Below are positions 28,280-34,423 of a stretch of 34,423 nucleotides of DNA, one piece after another. The notes beneath the pieces are model-generated. The model did not search any database. It saw nothing but the letters and a program-made list of their open reading frames with translations, and was not told the origin of the DNA. The DNA is from Aeromicrobium sp. Root472D3. Lineage in GTDB: Bacteria; Actinomycetota; Actinomycetes; Propionibacteriales; Nocardioidaceae. Positions within the stretch are counted from its first letter, which is position 1, and each line of letters starts with the position of its first letter. Both the position numbers and the translations under genes were made by a program. Where the stretch lies: NCBI RefSeq assembly GCF_001426485.1, contig NZ_LMET01000001.1, positions 2,273,311 through 2,307,733 of the forward strand, given 5' to 3'.

Positions 28280-28703
28280 TCGCGGTTCCTCGTCCCGCCC
28301 CGACACGTCGCACGGCTTCGGCCGCGCGCTGGTGGCCGTCTACGCCGTGTTCGCCCTCGCGGCGTCGGCGCGGTCGATCGTCCAGCTCGTGACGGAGGTC
28401 GAGTCCGACACCGTCGTCCCGTACGCGTTGTCGGCGTTCGCCGGCGTCGTCTACGTCGTGGCGACGTTCGCCCTGGCACGCAACCACCGGCGGCTCGCCG
28501 CCGTGACGATCGGCATCGAGCTCGTCGGGGTCCTGTCGGTCGGCCTCCTGTCGCTGGTCGACCCCGACCTCTTCCCGGACCAGACCGTGTGGTCGGACTT
28601 CGGCATGGGCTACGTCTTCATCCCGCTCGTGCTGCCGTTCGTCGGTCTGTGGTGGTTGCGGCATTCTCGCATCGACGCCCCACGACGACCCGCCGAGGCG
28701 TAG
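28272..28703 (+). CDS. Unknown small membrane protein (second of a pair)
   Basis: A 143-residue protein with four hydrophobic segments (about 16-35, 50-68, 75-97 and 108-128), a polar N-terminus and a basic C-terminus ending RRPAEA. The family is not recognised. ATG 28272 has GAAGGG 5 bases upstream; a GTG 6 bases earlier would overlap that site. It overlaps the previous gene by 8 bases, and the similar size and topology suggest a two-subunit membrane complex. The TAG stop begins a TAGGCT hexamer that may be the -10 for the following GAF-ANTAR gene. Confidence 0.7.
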   Translation: MPDRGSSSRPDTSHGFGRALVAVYAVFALAASARSIVQLVTEVESDTVVPYALSAFAGVVYVVATFALARNHRRLAAVTIGIELVGVLSVGLLSLVDPDLFPDQTVWSDFGMGYVFIPLVLPFVGLWWLRHSRIDAPRRPAEA

Positions 28704-28754
28704 GCTTGGCCGCGATGCCGACCCGGTGTCCGAGCACGACGGGGGGCAGGCACG

Positions 28755-29522
28755 ATGCTCGACGATGACGTCGTGGGGCGTGACGACGCCGCCCTGCGCG
28801 GACTGGTCGCCACGCTCGTCGCGGCCGAGGCCCGCCCCGGCGACCAGGACGTCACGGCCCTGGTGATGCTGGAGCGCCTGTGCCGCGCCGCCATGGCCCA
28901 CCTCGAGGCCGAGGGCACCGCGGTGTCGCTGATGTCCGTGCGCGGGTCGCAGGGGGTCGTGGCCAGTGCCGACCAGCGCAGCTTCCAGCTCGACGAGCTG
29001 CAGTTCTCGCTCGGCGAGGGACCGTCGCGCGAGGCGTTCGCGGCCCGCAGGCCCGTGCTGGTGCCCAACCTCGACTCGCCCGAGGGGCGCGCCTGGCCGA
29101 TGTTCTCGACGGCGGCCTCGCAGGCCGGCGTGTGCGGGGTGCTCTCGCTCCCGCTGCAGGTCGGCGTGACGACGTTCGGCGTCCTCACGATCTACCTGGC
29201 CGGTACCGACCCGTTCCCGACCTCGCTCGTCAGCACCGCGCTGACCTTCGCCGACCTGGCCACCGACATCCTGCTCAGCGAGGAGGGCGGCGAACCCGGC
29301 CGTCCGCTCCACCCCGGCCTCGAGTTCGTGCTCGAGTACCGCGCCGAGATCTACCAGGCGCAAGGCGTCGTGTCGGTCGACCTGGGCATCGGCCTGAGCG
29401 AGGCGATGGCGCGGATGCGGGCCCACGCCTTCGCCCACCAGCAGACCGTGGCCGAGCTGGCCGCCCGCATCATGGCGGGCGAGGTCCGGCTGGACGCCGC
29501 GGACGAGACGGAAGGCCGATGA
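28755..29522 (+). CDS. GAF and ANTAR domain protein, first of three
   Basis: Probable signal-responsive RNA-binding antiterminator, 255 residues. A GAF domain covers about 35-170, with SLGEGPSREAFAARRPVLVPNL and GVLSLPLQVGVTTFGVLTIY. The ANTAR domain covers about 190-248, with YRAEIYQAQGVVSVDLGIGLSEAMARMRAHA and TVAELAARIMAGE; the conserved alanine and the three-helix pattern are present. The ligand is unknown. ANTAR proteins usually bind paired hairpins near terminators or ribosome binding sites. GGGGGG and AGG lie before the ATG. It is the first of three adjacent genes of the same architecture but little sequence identity. Confidence 0.88.
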   Translation: MLDDDVVGRDDAALRGLVATLVAAEARPGDQDVTALVMLERLCRAAMAHLEAEGTAVSLMSVRGSQGVVASADQRSFQLDELQFSLGEGPSREAFAARRPVLVPNLDSPEGRAWPMFSTAASQAGVCGVLSLPLQVGVTTFGVLTIYLAGTDPFPTSLVSTALTFADLATDILLSEEGGEPGRPLHPGLEFVLEYRAEIYQAQGVVSVDLGIGLSEAMARMRAHAFAHQQTVAELAARIMAGEVRLDAADETEGR

Positions 29523-29577
29523 TGCTGCGAACTCCTAGACTTGTCGTCACAAACGAGAATGAAAGGCCGCGTGCCTG

Positions 29578-30303
29578 ATGATCTCCTCACAAAAGCTCGC
29601 CTCGGTGTTCGTCGAGATGGCCGACACCCTCGTCGACGACTTCGACCTCGTCGACTTCCTGCACAACCTCACGGGGCACGCGACCGAGATCGCCGACGCG
29701 ATGGCGGCCGGCATACTGCTGGCCGACCACCGGGGGCTGCTGCGCTTCATGGCGGCGTCGTCCGACCAGTCGCAGATCGTCGAGCTGTTCCAGATCCAGA
29801 ACTCCGAGGGGCCCTGCCTCGACTGCTACCGCACCGGCACGCCCGTCATCAACACCGACCTGCGGGCCGCCGGCGACCGCTGGCCCGTCTTCGCGCCGAC
29901 GGCGTCCCGAGCCGGTTTCGGCTCGGTGCACGCGTTGCCGATGCGACTGCGCGACCAGGTCATCGGCACGCTCAACATCTTCGGTGCCGAGGGCGCTCGG
30001 CTCGACGCGTCCGACGTCGCCGTCGTGCAGGCGTTGGCGGACGTCGCGACGATCGCGATCCTGCAGGAGCGCAGCGTCCGCCGGGCCGAGACCCTGACCG
30101 AGCAGCTCCACGGGGCCCTCAACAGTCGGGTCGCGATCGAGCAGGCCAAGGGTGCGCTCAGCAAGATGCTGGGCGTCGGCACCGACCAGGCGTTCACGCT
30201 GATGCGGTCGCACGCCCGCTCGCACCGACTGCGGCTCGAGGACGTCGCCCAGATCGTGCTCGACGACCCGCGCAGCATCCCCGAGCTCACGACGCCGAGC
30301 TGA
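29578..30303 (+). CDS. GAF and ANTAR domain protein, second of three
   Basis: A 241-residue protein with a GAF domain (about 15-165) and an ANTAR domain (about 175-235). The GAF part shows NSEGPCLDCYRTGTPV and FGSVHALPMRLRDQVIGTLNIFG, the commonest form in actinobacterial GAF-ANTAR proteins; ALNSRVAIEQAKGALSKMLG and LRLEDVAQIVLDD mark the ANTAR part. A TAGACT hexamer at 29536-29541 and AAAGG about 11 bases before ATG 29578 suggest its own promoter and a usable start. The GAF cysteines (CLDC) are candidates for ligand or redox sensing, which is inference. Confidence 0.9.
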   Translation: MISSQKLASVFVEMADTLVDDFDLVDFLHNLTGHATEIADAMAAGILLADHRGLLRFMAASSDQSQIVELFQIQNSEGPCLDCYRTGTPVINTDLRAAGDRWPVFAPTASRAGFGSVHALPMRLRDQVIGTLNIFGAEGARLDASDVAVVQALADVATIAILQERSVRRAETLTEQLHGALNSRVAIEQAKGALSKMLGVGTDQAFTLMRSHARSHRLRLEDVAQIVLDDPRSIPELTTPS

Positions 30304-30375
30304 TCGCCGTTTCGCTGCGACCGCGAGGCCGCGCCCGATAGCCTGCTGCGACGACGACCGTCCCGGACCCCGACG

Positions 30376-30391
30376 ATCACCTCGACGTGAT
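30376..30391 (+). promoter_or_regulatory. Hexaloop hairpin abutting the third GAF-ANTAR ribosome binding site
   Basis: ATCAC and GTGAT pair perfectly around the six-base loop CTCGAC, and GAGGAG, the ribosome binding site, begins at the next base. ANTAR proteins recognise six-base loops with A at position 1 and G at position 4; here only the G is present. A control role is possible but unproven. Confidence 0.35.
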
Positions 30392-30402
30392 GAGGAGTGC
30401 CC

Positions 30403-31077
30403 GTGGACGCCCAGGTCTCGACCCCCGGGTCGCGCGATGTCGTGCGCGTCGCCCAGCTGACCGTCGCCGCCGCGGTCGCGACCGTCGCCGACTGCGTGTC
30501 GGCCGGGATCGTCCTGGGTGACGCCACGGGGGACGTGCTCGACCACGTCGCCTCCGACCGCCGGGCCACCGCCTCGCACCTGCGGCAGGTCTCCTGCGGG
30601 CACGGGCCCACGCTCGACGCCGTGCGGGGCGGGGAGTCGGTCTACTGCGGCGACCTCGGTGCTGACCCGCGATGGCCCGACTGGTCGGCCACGGCGCAGC
30701 GCGACGGCTTGGTGGCGGTCCTCGTGCTGCCGCTGTCGACCGGACGGGTGACCCTCGGGCACCTGACCCTCTACGCCGAGGTGGTGCAGGCGTTCCCGAT
30801 CCACGACACCCCGCGCACCCTGTCGTTCGTCGAGCACGCGGCGGCCGCCCTCAACGCCGCGACGGACGTCGACCGCCGCGACCGGGCGATGGGACGGCTC
30901 ACGACCGTCTGGCAGGCGCAGGGCATGATCATGGAGCGGTTCGGCGTCACCCCGGCCCGAGCCTTCGCAGCACTCGAGCGCGCGTCGCACCGGCGCGGGG
31001 TCATGCCGCACCGCCTGGCCGAGGACGTCGTCGCGGTGGGCGTCGACGTCCTGGCGCGCGACGCCGACCTCGTGTAA
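30403..31077 (+). CDS. GAF and ANTAR domain protein, third of three
   Basis: A 224-residue protein: GAF about 15-150 with SCGHGPTLDAVRGGESVYCGDLGADPRWPDW, ANTAR about 155-218 with RLTTVWQAQGMIMERFGVTPARAFAALERASHRRGV. The ANTAR helices diverge from the consensus more than in the other two proteins, though the QAQGMIM core is kept. GTG 30403 follows GAGGAG by 5 bases; a GTG at 30397 overlaps that site and is less likely. The TAA stop is the start of TAACGT, a -10-like hexamer leading into the rtcB leader. An upstream hairpin (30376-30391) abuts its ribosome binding site. Confidence 0.86.
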   Translation: MDAQVSTPGSRDVVRVAQLTVAAAVATVADCVSAGIVLGDATGDVLDHVASDRRATASHLRQVSCGHGPTLDAVRGGESVYCGDLGADPRWPDWSATAQRDGLVAVLVLPLSTGRVTLGHLTLYAEVVQAFPIHDTPRTLSFVEHAAAALNAATDVDRRDRAMGRLTTVWQAQGMIMERFGVTPARAFAALERASHRRGVMPHRLAEDVVAVGVDVLARDADLV

Positions 31078-31080
31078 CGT
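31075..31080 (+). promoter_or_regulatory. Candidate -10 for the rtcB leader transcript
   Basis: TAACGT fits TANNNT and begins with the stop codon of the third GAF-ANTAR gene. A start near 31087 would give a leader of about 240 bases holding the short ORF and the terminator. The -35 is weak. Confidence 0.35.
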
Positions 31081-31120
31081 CCTGCGTCGCATCGACCACG
31101 CCGACGACGAGAGGACTCCG

Positions 31121-31237
31121 ATGATGAACACGCTGTCGACCAGCCTGTCGTCCGTCCTGCCCACCTCGTCGTACCTGCGGGGGAAGAACGACCACCCGAC
31201 GGTCGATGCGCCACACCCGGAGACCAACCCTGGCTGA
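31121..31237 (+). CDS. Short leader ORF (38 residues) before the rtcB terminator
   Basis: ATG 31121 follows GAGAGG by 6-7 bases. The product MMNTLSTSLSSVLPTSSYL... has 38 residues, with six Ser and four Thr mostly in residues 4-17 and five Pro mostly near the end; no signal or membrane segment is present and no relative is known to me. It ends 22 bases before an intrinsic terminator, and nothing else is encoded in this gap. The arrangement suits a leader peptide whose translation controls rtcB, but a small functional protein or a chance frame is also possible. Confidence 0.5.
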   Translation: MMNTLSTSLSSVLPTSSYLRGKNDHPTVDAPHPETNPG

Positions 31238-31259
31238 CCAGCCACCGCTCCGGAACCGA

Positions 31260-31294
31260 GCCTCGACCGCACCCGCGGTCGGGGCTTTTCTGTT
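31260..31294 (+). terminator. Intrinsic terminator in the rtcB leader
   Basis: An 11-bp stem, GCCTCGACCGC (31260-31270) with GCGGTCGGGGC (31275-31285), has one G-T pair and a 4-base loop and is followed directly by TTTTCTGTT. It is the only hairpin in the window with a proper T-run on its own strand. It ends about 36 bases before rtcB, leaving little room for a promoter in between. Confidence 0.85.
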
Positions 31295-31325
31295 GCACCA
31301 CCACCATCGAGGAGAGAGACACATC

Positions 31326-32498
31326 ATGGAGAAGATCTCCCAGCGGCTGTTCAGCTGGGCGTCCATCCTGGACGAGGACGCGCGCGCCCAGGCCGTCACG
31401 ACGAGCACGATGCCGTTCATCCACCCGCACCTGGCGCTGATGCCGGACGCCCACCTGGGCAAGGGCGCGACGGTCGGTTCGGTCATCCCGACGCTCGGGG
31501 CGATCATCCCGGCCGCCGTCGGCGTCGACATCGGCTGCGGCATGATCGCGGTCCGCACCGGGTTCGAGCTGTCGGACCTGCCGGACGACCGGCGTGCCCT
31601 GCGCACGGCGATCGAGGGGGCGATCCCGCTGTCGGCCGGCGTGGCCAACCGCGCCATCACGCACCGGCACACCCAGCAGCGCGTCGACGAGCTGCGCGCC
31701 GACGCCGAGCAGGCGGGCTTCGACCCGTCCGAGCGGGCATCGCGGTGGGAGCTGCAGCTCGGCACGCTCGGCTCGGGCAACCACTTCATCGAGGTCAGCC
31801 TCGACGAGGACGACCGGGTGTGGCTGTTCCTGCACTCGGGCTCGCGGGGTGTCGGCAACAAGATCGCGCAGCGGCACATCGCCGTGGCGCAGCGGCTGTG
31901 CGCCCAGTGGTGGATCGACCTGCCCGACCGCGACCTCGCCTACCTCGTGGAGGGCACGCCCGAGTTCGACGCGTACGTCGGCGAGCTGCGGTGGGCCCAG
32001 AAGTACGCCCTGCTCAACCGGGCCGAGATGATGGACCGCGTCGTGGCGTGCTTCGCCGACTGGGTCGGTGTCGACACGGTCGAGCGCTTCGAGGAGATCA
32101 ACTGCCACCACAACTACACGACGAAGGAGCGGCACTTCGGCAAGGACGTGTGGCTGTCGCGCAAGGGGGCGATCGATGCGTCCGAGGGCACGATGGGGCT
32201 CATGCCCGGGTCGATGGGCACCCGGTCGTACGTCGTGGTGGGTCGGGGGAACCCGGTCGCGCTGAACTCGTCCCCGCACGGGGCCGGACGCGAGTACAGC
32301 CGGGCCAAGGCGCGCAAGGCGTTCACCCAGGACGACCTGCGCGCCGCGATGGGCGGCATCGAGTACCGCGACACGGCGGCGTTCGTCGACGAGATCCCGG
32401 CGGCGTACAAGGACATCGACGTCGTGATGCAGGACGCCGCCGACCTCGTCGAGGTGCGGCACACCCTGCGTCAGATCGTGAACGTCAAGGGCGACTGA
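31326..32498 (+). CDS. rtcB: RtcB-family RNA ligase
   Basis: GTP- and manganese-dependent ligase that joins RNA 2',3'-cyclic phosphate or 3'-phosphate ends to 5'-OH ends, repairing or splicing tRNA and other RNAs. It has 390 residues. The active-site set is intact: C71 in GVDIGCGM, H153 in GSGNHF, H170 in LHSGSRG, H261 or H262 in NCHHNY, and the guanylated histidine H318 in SPHGAGREYSR. CGAGGAGAG about 9 bases before ATG 31326 fixes the start. No archease or RtcA/RtcR gene is adjacent. It follows a short ORF and a terminator. Its last 14 bases overlap the convergent lipoprotein gene. Confidence 0.94.
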   Translation: MEKISQRLFSWASILDEDARAQAVTTSTMPFIHPHLALMPDAHLGKGATVGSVIPTLGAIIPAAVGVDIGCGMIAVRTGFELSDLPDDRRALRTAIEGAIPLSAGVANRAITHRHTQQRVDELRADAEQAGFDPSERASRWELQLGTLGSGNHFIEVSLDEDDRVWLFLHSGSRGVGNKIAQRHIAVAQRLCAQWWIDLPDRDLAYLVEGTPEFDAYVGELRWAQKYALLNRAEMMDRVVACFADWVGVDTVERFEEINCHHNYTTKERHFGKDVWLSRKGAIDASEGTMGLMPGSMGTRSYVVVGRGNPVALNSSPHGAGREYSRAKARKAFTQDDLRAAMGGIEYRDTAAFVDEIPAAYKDIDVVMQDAADLVEVRHTLRQIVNVKGD

Positions 32499-33333
32499 GC
32501 CCGCAGTGCGTCGCGAAGAAGTCGAAGAACGCCGACCGCTGCTCACGGGTGAGCGGGAGGTAGTACGCCGCGTCGTCTCCGAGCTCGGTGCCCTGCACGC
32601 GGACGCCGAACAGCGTCCCGACCTTGTCCTCGGCGAGGGCGTGCGGGTCGCACCGGGACGGGACGACCGACAGCACCTGCGTCGTGACGGGGCTCCCGGC
32701 ATCCAGGGGAACCGAGACGTCGGCAGGGGAGGCGGCGGTCTGGCGGAACAGGACCGTCGACTCGAAGCCGGCGAACCGGGTGCCCGTCGTGCGGCCCGTG
32801 GGTGTCAGCGTCACGGGCAGCCGCAGCACGGAGGCGCGATCACGTCCCACGACCCTCGGTGCGCCGACCGACACGTCGGCGGCCGCGGTGAGCGTCGACG
32901 CCGCGCAGTCGCGGTCGGCGAGCAGCGCGACGGACCCGTAGGCGTCGTCGGCGGGCGCGGTCGAGGTCGTCACGGGGCCGTCCCCGAGGCGGTAGCGCAG
33001 CGTCACGGACGCGTCGATCGCCGTGCCGCAGCGACCCGTCGGCAGGTCGAGCTCGAGATCGCCCTCGTAGCCCGGCTCGACGGTCTCGTCACCGGTCCGC
33101 GTGGTCGTCGGCAGCCGCGGTGACGTCAGGCTCAGCTCCTCCACGGCGAGTCGCTGGCGTGTGCCGTTCTCGACCCTGATGAATACCTCACGGCCCATGC
33201 GTTCGGTCCGCGACTGGTCGAGGTGCAGCACGACGCCGTCCGGCAGGGGTGCCACGACGGGGGAGGGGTCGGACGACTCGCAGGCGGCGAGCGCGCCCAG
33301 CACCAGCGTCGCGGACAGGAGGGTGCGCCTCAT
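32485..33333 (-). CDS. Unknown lipoprotein
   Basis: No family recognised. The 282-residue product has a lipoprotein signal with lipobox LAAC and Cys18 (MRRTLLSATLVLGALAAC). The mature part is rich in beta-strand-like stretches, with two cysteines that could pair in the middle (GRCGTA, DRDCAAS) and two near the end (SRCDPH, THCGLS). It was started at ATG 33333, whose ATGA overlaps the upstream TMEM175-like gene on the same strand; the frame stays open to 33633 without a signal sequence. Its end overlaps rtcB by 14 bases tail to tail. It is probably co-transcribed with the channel-like gene. Confidence 0.78.
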   Translation of the reverse strand: MRRTLLSATLVLGALAACESSDPSPVVAPLPDGVVLHLDQSRTERMGREVFIRVENGTRQRLAVEELSLTSPRLPTTTRTGDETVEPGYEGDLELDLPTGRCGTAIDASVTLRYRLGDGPVTTSTAPADDAYGSVALLADRDCAASTLTAAADVSVGAPRVVGRDRASVLRLPVTLTPTGRTTGTRFAGFESTVLFRQTAASPADVSVPLDAGSPVTTQVLSVVPSRCDPHALAEDKVGTLFGVRVQGTELGDDAAYYLPLTREQRSAFFDFFATHCGLSRP

Positions 33334-33899
33334 CGACGGGACGCGAGCACGTGGCGGACGGGTCGCTCGAGCAGCAGGAGCAGCAGCGACCACAGGCCCA
33401 CCGCGGGCAGTGCGACCGCCACGACGAAGGCCGTCGTCACCAGGATCAACGAGACCGGTGCCTGGTGCGACGCCGGAGAGGCGGCGTGCCGGACCAGCAG
33501 GAATCTCTGCCAGGTCAGCGTCGCGCTCGTGGCGACGAGCGTGCCGATGTAGATGCCGTGCACGAGACGCTCGTCGGTCGCCGAGCCGAGCAGAGCGGTC
33601 GGGAACGGCAGGAAGACGATCGTCGCGAGCCACGCCAGGTTGGCCGCGACGAGGTGCGGCACGGTGCTCTCGACGTCGTCGTACATGTCGTGGTGGATGA
33701 CCCAGAACGCCGCGATGACGACGAAGCTGAGGACGAACGAGACGAGCTCGAACGAGTGGTCGTCGAGGAGATCGCCGACCGGGACGTCGCCGGCGTCCTG
33801 GGCGACGTCGACGAGCGGCAGCACCAGCAGGGTCATCGCGATCGCGACCGTCGCGTCACCGAACGCGAGGAGTCGGTCTACGCCGCGGGAGGAGGCCAT
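33330..33899 (-). CDS. TMEM175/DUF1211 family membrane protein
   Basis: A 189-residue protein with about five to six membrane helices. RLLAFGDATVAIAMTLLVLPL at the N-terminus matches the conserved first helix of the bacterial TMEM175 family (F-S-D motif, here F-G-D), members of which form potassium-permeable channels. ANLAWLATIVFLPFPTALLG is the other conserved segment. The serine-to-glycine change in F-S-D may alter the pore. A CATACT hexamer ends six bases before ATG 33899 on the minus strand and may drive a leaderless mRNA. It overlaps the lipoprotein gene by 4 bases. Confidence 0.85.
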   Translation of the reverse strand: MASSRGVDRLLAFGDATVAIAMTLLVLPLVDVAQDAGDVPVGDLLDDHSFELVSFVLSFVVIAAFWVIHHDMYDDVESTVPHLVAANLAWLATIVFLPFPTALLGSATDERLVHGIYIGTLVATSATLTWQRFLLVRHAASPASHQAPVSLILVTTAFVVAVALPAVGLWSLLLLLLERPVRHVLASRR

Positions 33900-33905
33900 G
33901 CGCCC

Positions 33906-33911
33906 AGTATG
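33906..33911 (-). promoter_or_regulatory. Candidate -10 for leaderless TMEM175-like gene
   Basis: Minus-strand CATACT differs from TATACT by one base and ends six bases before ATG 33899, the same geometry as other leaderless candidates here. Confidence 0.35.
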
Positions 33912-33997
33912 GGTCCGTCGTGCGGCCGGTGTCTCGAAGCCGGTACACGACGGTCTGCCCGGTGCTACGGTCGATCTCCCCTCCCCGAGGAGTCGTC

Positions 33998-34282
33998 ATG
34001 GATCTCGCAGAGCTGATGGACACCGTCATCGAGCCGTCCGCGGTGCACGTGGCCGGCGAGGGCGAGCGGCTCGTCACGATGAGGCTCGCCGACGACTTCA
34101 GCATCGGCATGCGGCTCCACCAGCGCGACTCGTACCGGAAGTGGGACGTCCTCGAGATCGCGGTGCGGCCGACCGGAGCGCACGAGACGATCAGCGACGA
34201 CGACGTGCGCGAGCTCCCGATGAGGGCGCTGATCGACGAGGCGCGGCGCCTCGCGACCAAGAGCGCGAAGCCGGTCGGGTAG
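33998..34282 (+). CDS. Small unknown cytoplasmic protein
   Basis: A 94-residue protein without signal or membrane segments. It looks like a mixed alpha/beta fold: VTMRLADDFSIGMRLHQRDSYRKWDVLEIAV suggests strands, and DDDVRELPMRALIDEARRLATKS a C-terminal helix. I do not recognise the family. CGAGGAG about 5 bases before ATG 33998 supports the start, and TACGGT at 33965-33970 may be a -10. It is separated from the next gene by 100 bases that hold a probable LexA site. Confidence 0.68.
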   Translation: MDLAELMDTVIEPSAVHVAGEGERLVTMRLADDFSIGMRLHQRDSYRKWDVLEIAVRPTGAHETISDDDVRELPMRALIDEARRLATKSAKPVG

Positions 34283-34330
34283 CCGTCTCCCGCCTGTGCA
34301 CGACGTGGGACGTGTGTCGGTGGGCGGTAG

Positions 34331-34360
34331 TAGATTGGACTTGTTCGAACAGGTGTTCTG
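34331..34360 (+). promoter_or_regulatory. Promoter with LexA (SOS) box
   Basis: TAGATT (34331-34336) is a likely -10. TCGAAC-AGGT-GTTCTG (34345-34360) matches the actinobacterial SOS box TCGAAC-N4-GTTCGA at 11 of 12 defined bases and covers the expected transcription start, so LexA would repress the gene at 34383. Confidence 0.7.
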
Positions 34361-34382
34361 GTCGAGTCGGGTCGGGGGTGGT

Positions 34383-34423
34383 GTGGTGATCGTGGATCAG
34401 CTGTCGTCGCTGGCCGATGACCT
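34383..34423 (+). CDS. Start of a gene cut by the window edge; probably DUF222/HNH endonuclease family
   Basis: GTG 34383 (or GTG 34386) opens a frame reading VVIVDQLSSLADD to the window end. Only 13 codons are visible, so the family cannot be read directly. A LexA box just upstream and the context recall the DUF222/HNH (13E12-type) genes of actinobacteria, some of which are SOS-controlled; that is inference. Other frames here are closed or lack starts. Confidence 0.4.
   Translation, partial: MVIVDQLSSLADD

Noticed and set aside
28715..28768. 17-codon ORF after TAGGCT before the first GAF-ANTAR gene
   Set aside because: No ribosome binding site, short and overlapping the next start; most likely chance.
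31141..31260. tRNA-like fold in the rtcB leader
   Set aside because: GGTCGATGC resembles a T-loop but the flanking bases do not form a T-stem and no acceptor stem was found.
31121..31294. ANTAR dual-hexaloop target in the rtcB leader
   Set aside because: The one six-base loop seen (CAGCCT at 31141-31146) does not have A1 and G4, and the terminator has a four-base loop.

Overview
The window is high-GC DNA with dense, mostly co-directional genes, many GTG starts and ATGA/TGATG stop-start overlaps. It fits an actinobacterium. The gene order (an arg block, a pgsA/DUF881/gcvH/garA/MerR/gcvP block, SigK with its anti-sigma factor, GAF-ANTAR proteins, and a probable SOS-controlled gene at the right end) suggests Nocardioidaceae, perhaps an Aeromicrobium- or Nocardioides-like organism. 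This placement is inference; no rRNA is present. No tRNA, CRISPR array, insertion sequence or prophage was recognised.

Layout. (1) 1-4744: the arginine operon end argD(partial)-argF-argR-argH, then a cyclophilin lipoprotein and a 3-methyladenine DNA glycosylase. (2) 4803-10586: a CitB/DcuR-type two-component pair on the minus strand, divergent from a tctC-tctB-tctA tripartite tricarboxylate transporter operon that ends in a universal stress protein. (3) 10596-12640: a spermidine-synthase-like methyltransferase and, convergent to it, ornithine aminotransferase rocD. (4) 12698-16444: an unknown membrane protein followed by a copper module (YcnI/DUF1775, CopC, and a CopD-CtaG fusion), facing sodA. 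(5) 17279-25623: a block in the same order as M. tuberculosis Rv1822-Rv1832: CDP-alcohol phosphatidyltransferase, DUF881, small basic protein, DUF881, gcvH, garA-like FHA protein, FtsR-like MerR, bifunctional nuclease, second MerR, glycine riboswitch, gcvP. (6) 25625-27732: an alpha/beta hydrolase and the sigK-rskA pair, all on minus. (7) 27914-31077: two small membrane proteins and three consecutive GAF-ANTAR proteins. (8) 31121-32498: a 38-codon leader ORF, an intrinsic terminator and rtcB. (9) 32485-34423: a lipoprotein and a TMEM175/DUF1211 protein on minus, a small unknown protein, and the start of a probable LexA-controlled gene.

How the genes work together. Arginine synthesis (argDFRH) is opposed by ornithine use through RocD. 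The two-component system probably senses a di- or tricarboxylate and switches on the adjacent transporter. YcnI, CopC and CopD-CtaG probably move copper across the membrane and toward cytochrome oxidase. GcvH and GcvP belong to the glycine cleavage system, and a glycine riboswitch precedes gcvP. SigK appears to read its own promoter and is held by its anti-sigma factor.

The most interesting signal is the leader of rtcB. A short ORF with a good ribosome binding site is followed by a strong intrinsic terminator that ends 36 bases before the rtcB start. Three complementary segments allow alternative terminator and antiterminator folds. This resembles a ribosome-mediated attenuator controlling an RNA-repair ligase, and it sits directly downstream of three genes for ANTAR-domain (RNA-binding antiterminator) proteins.
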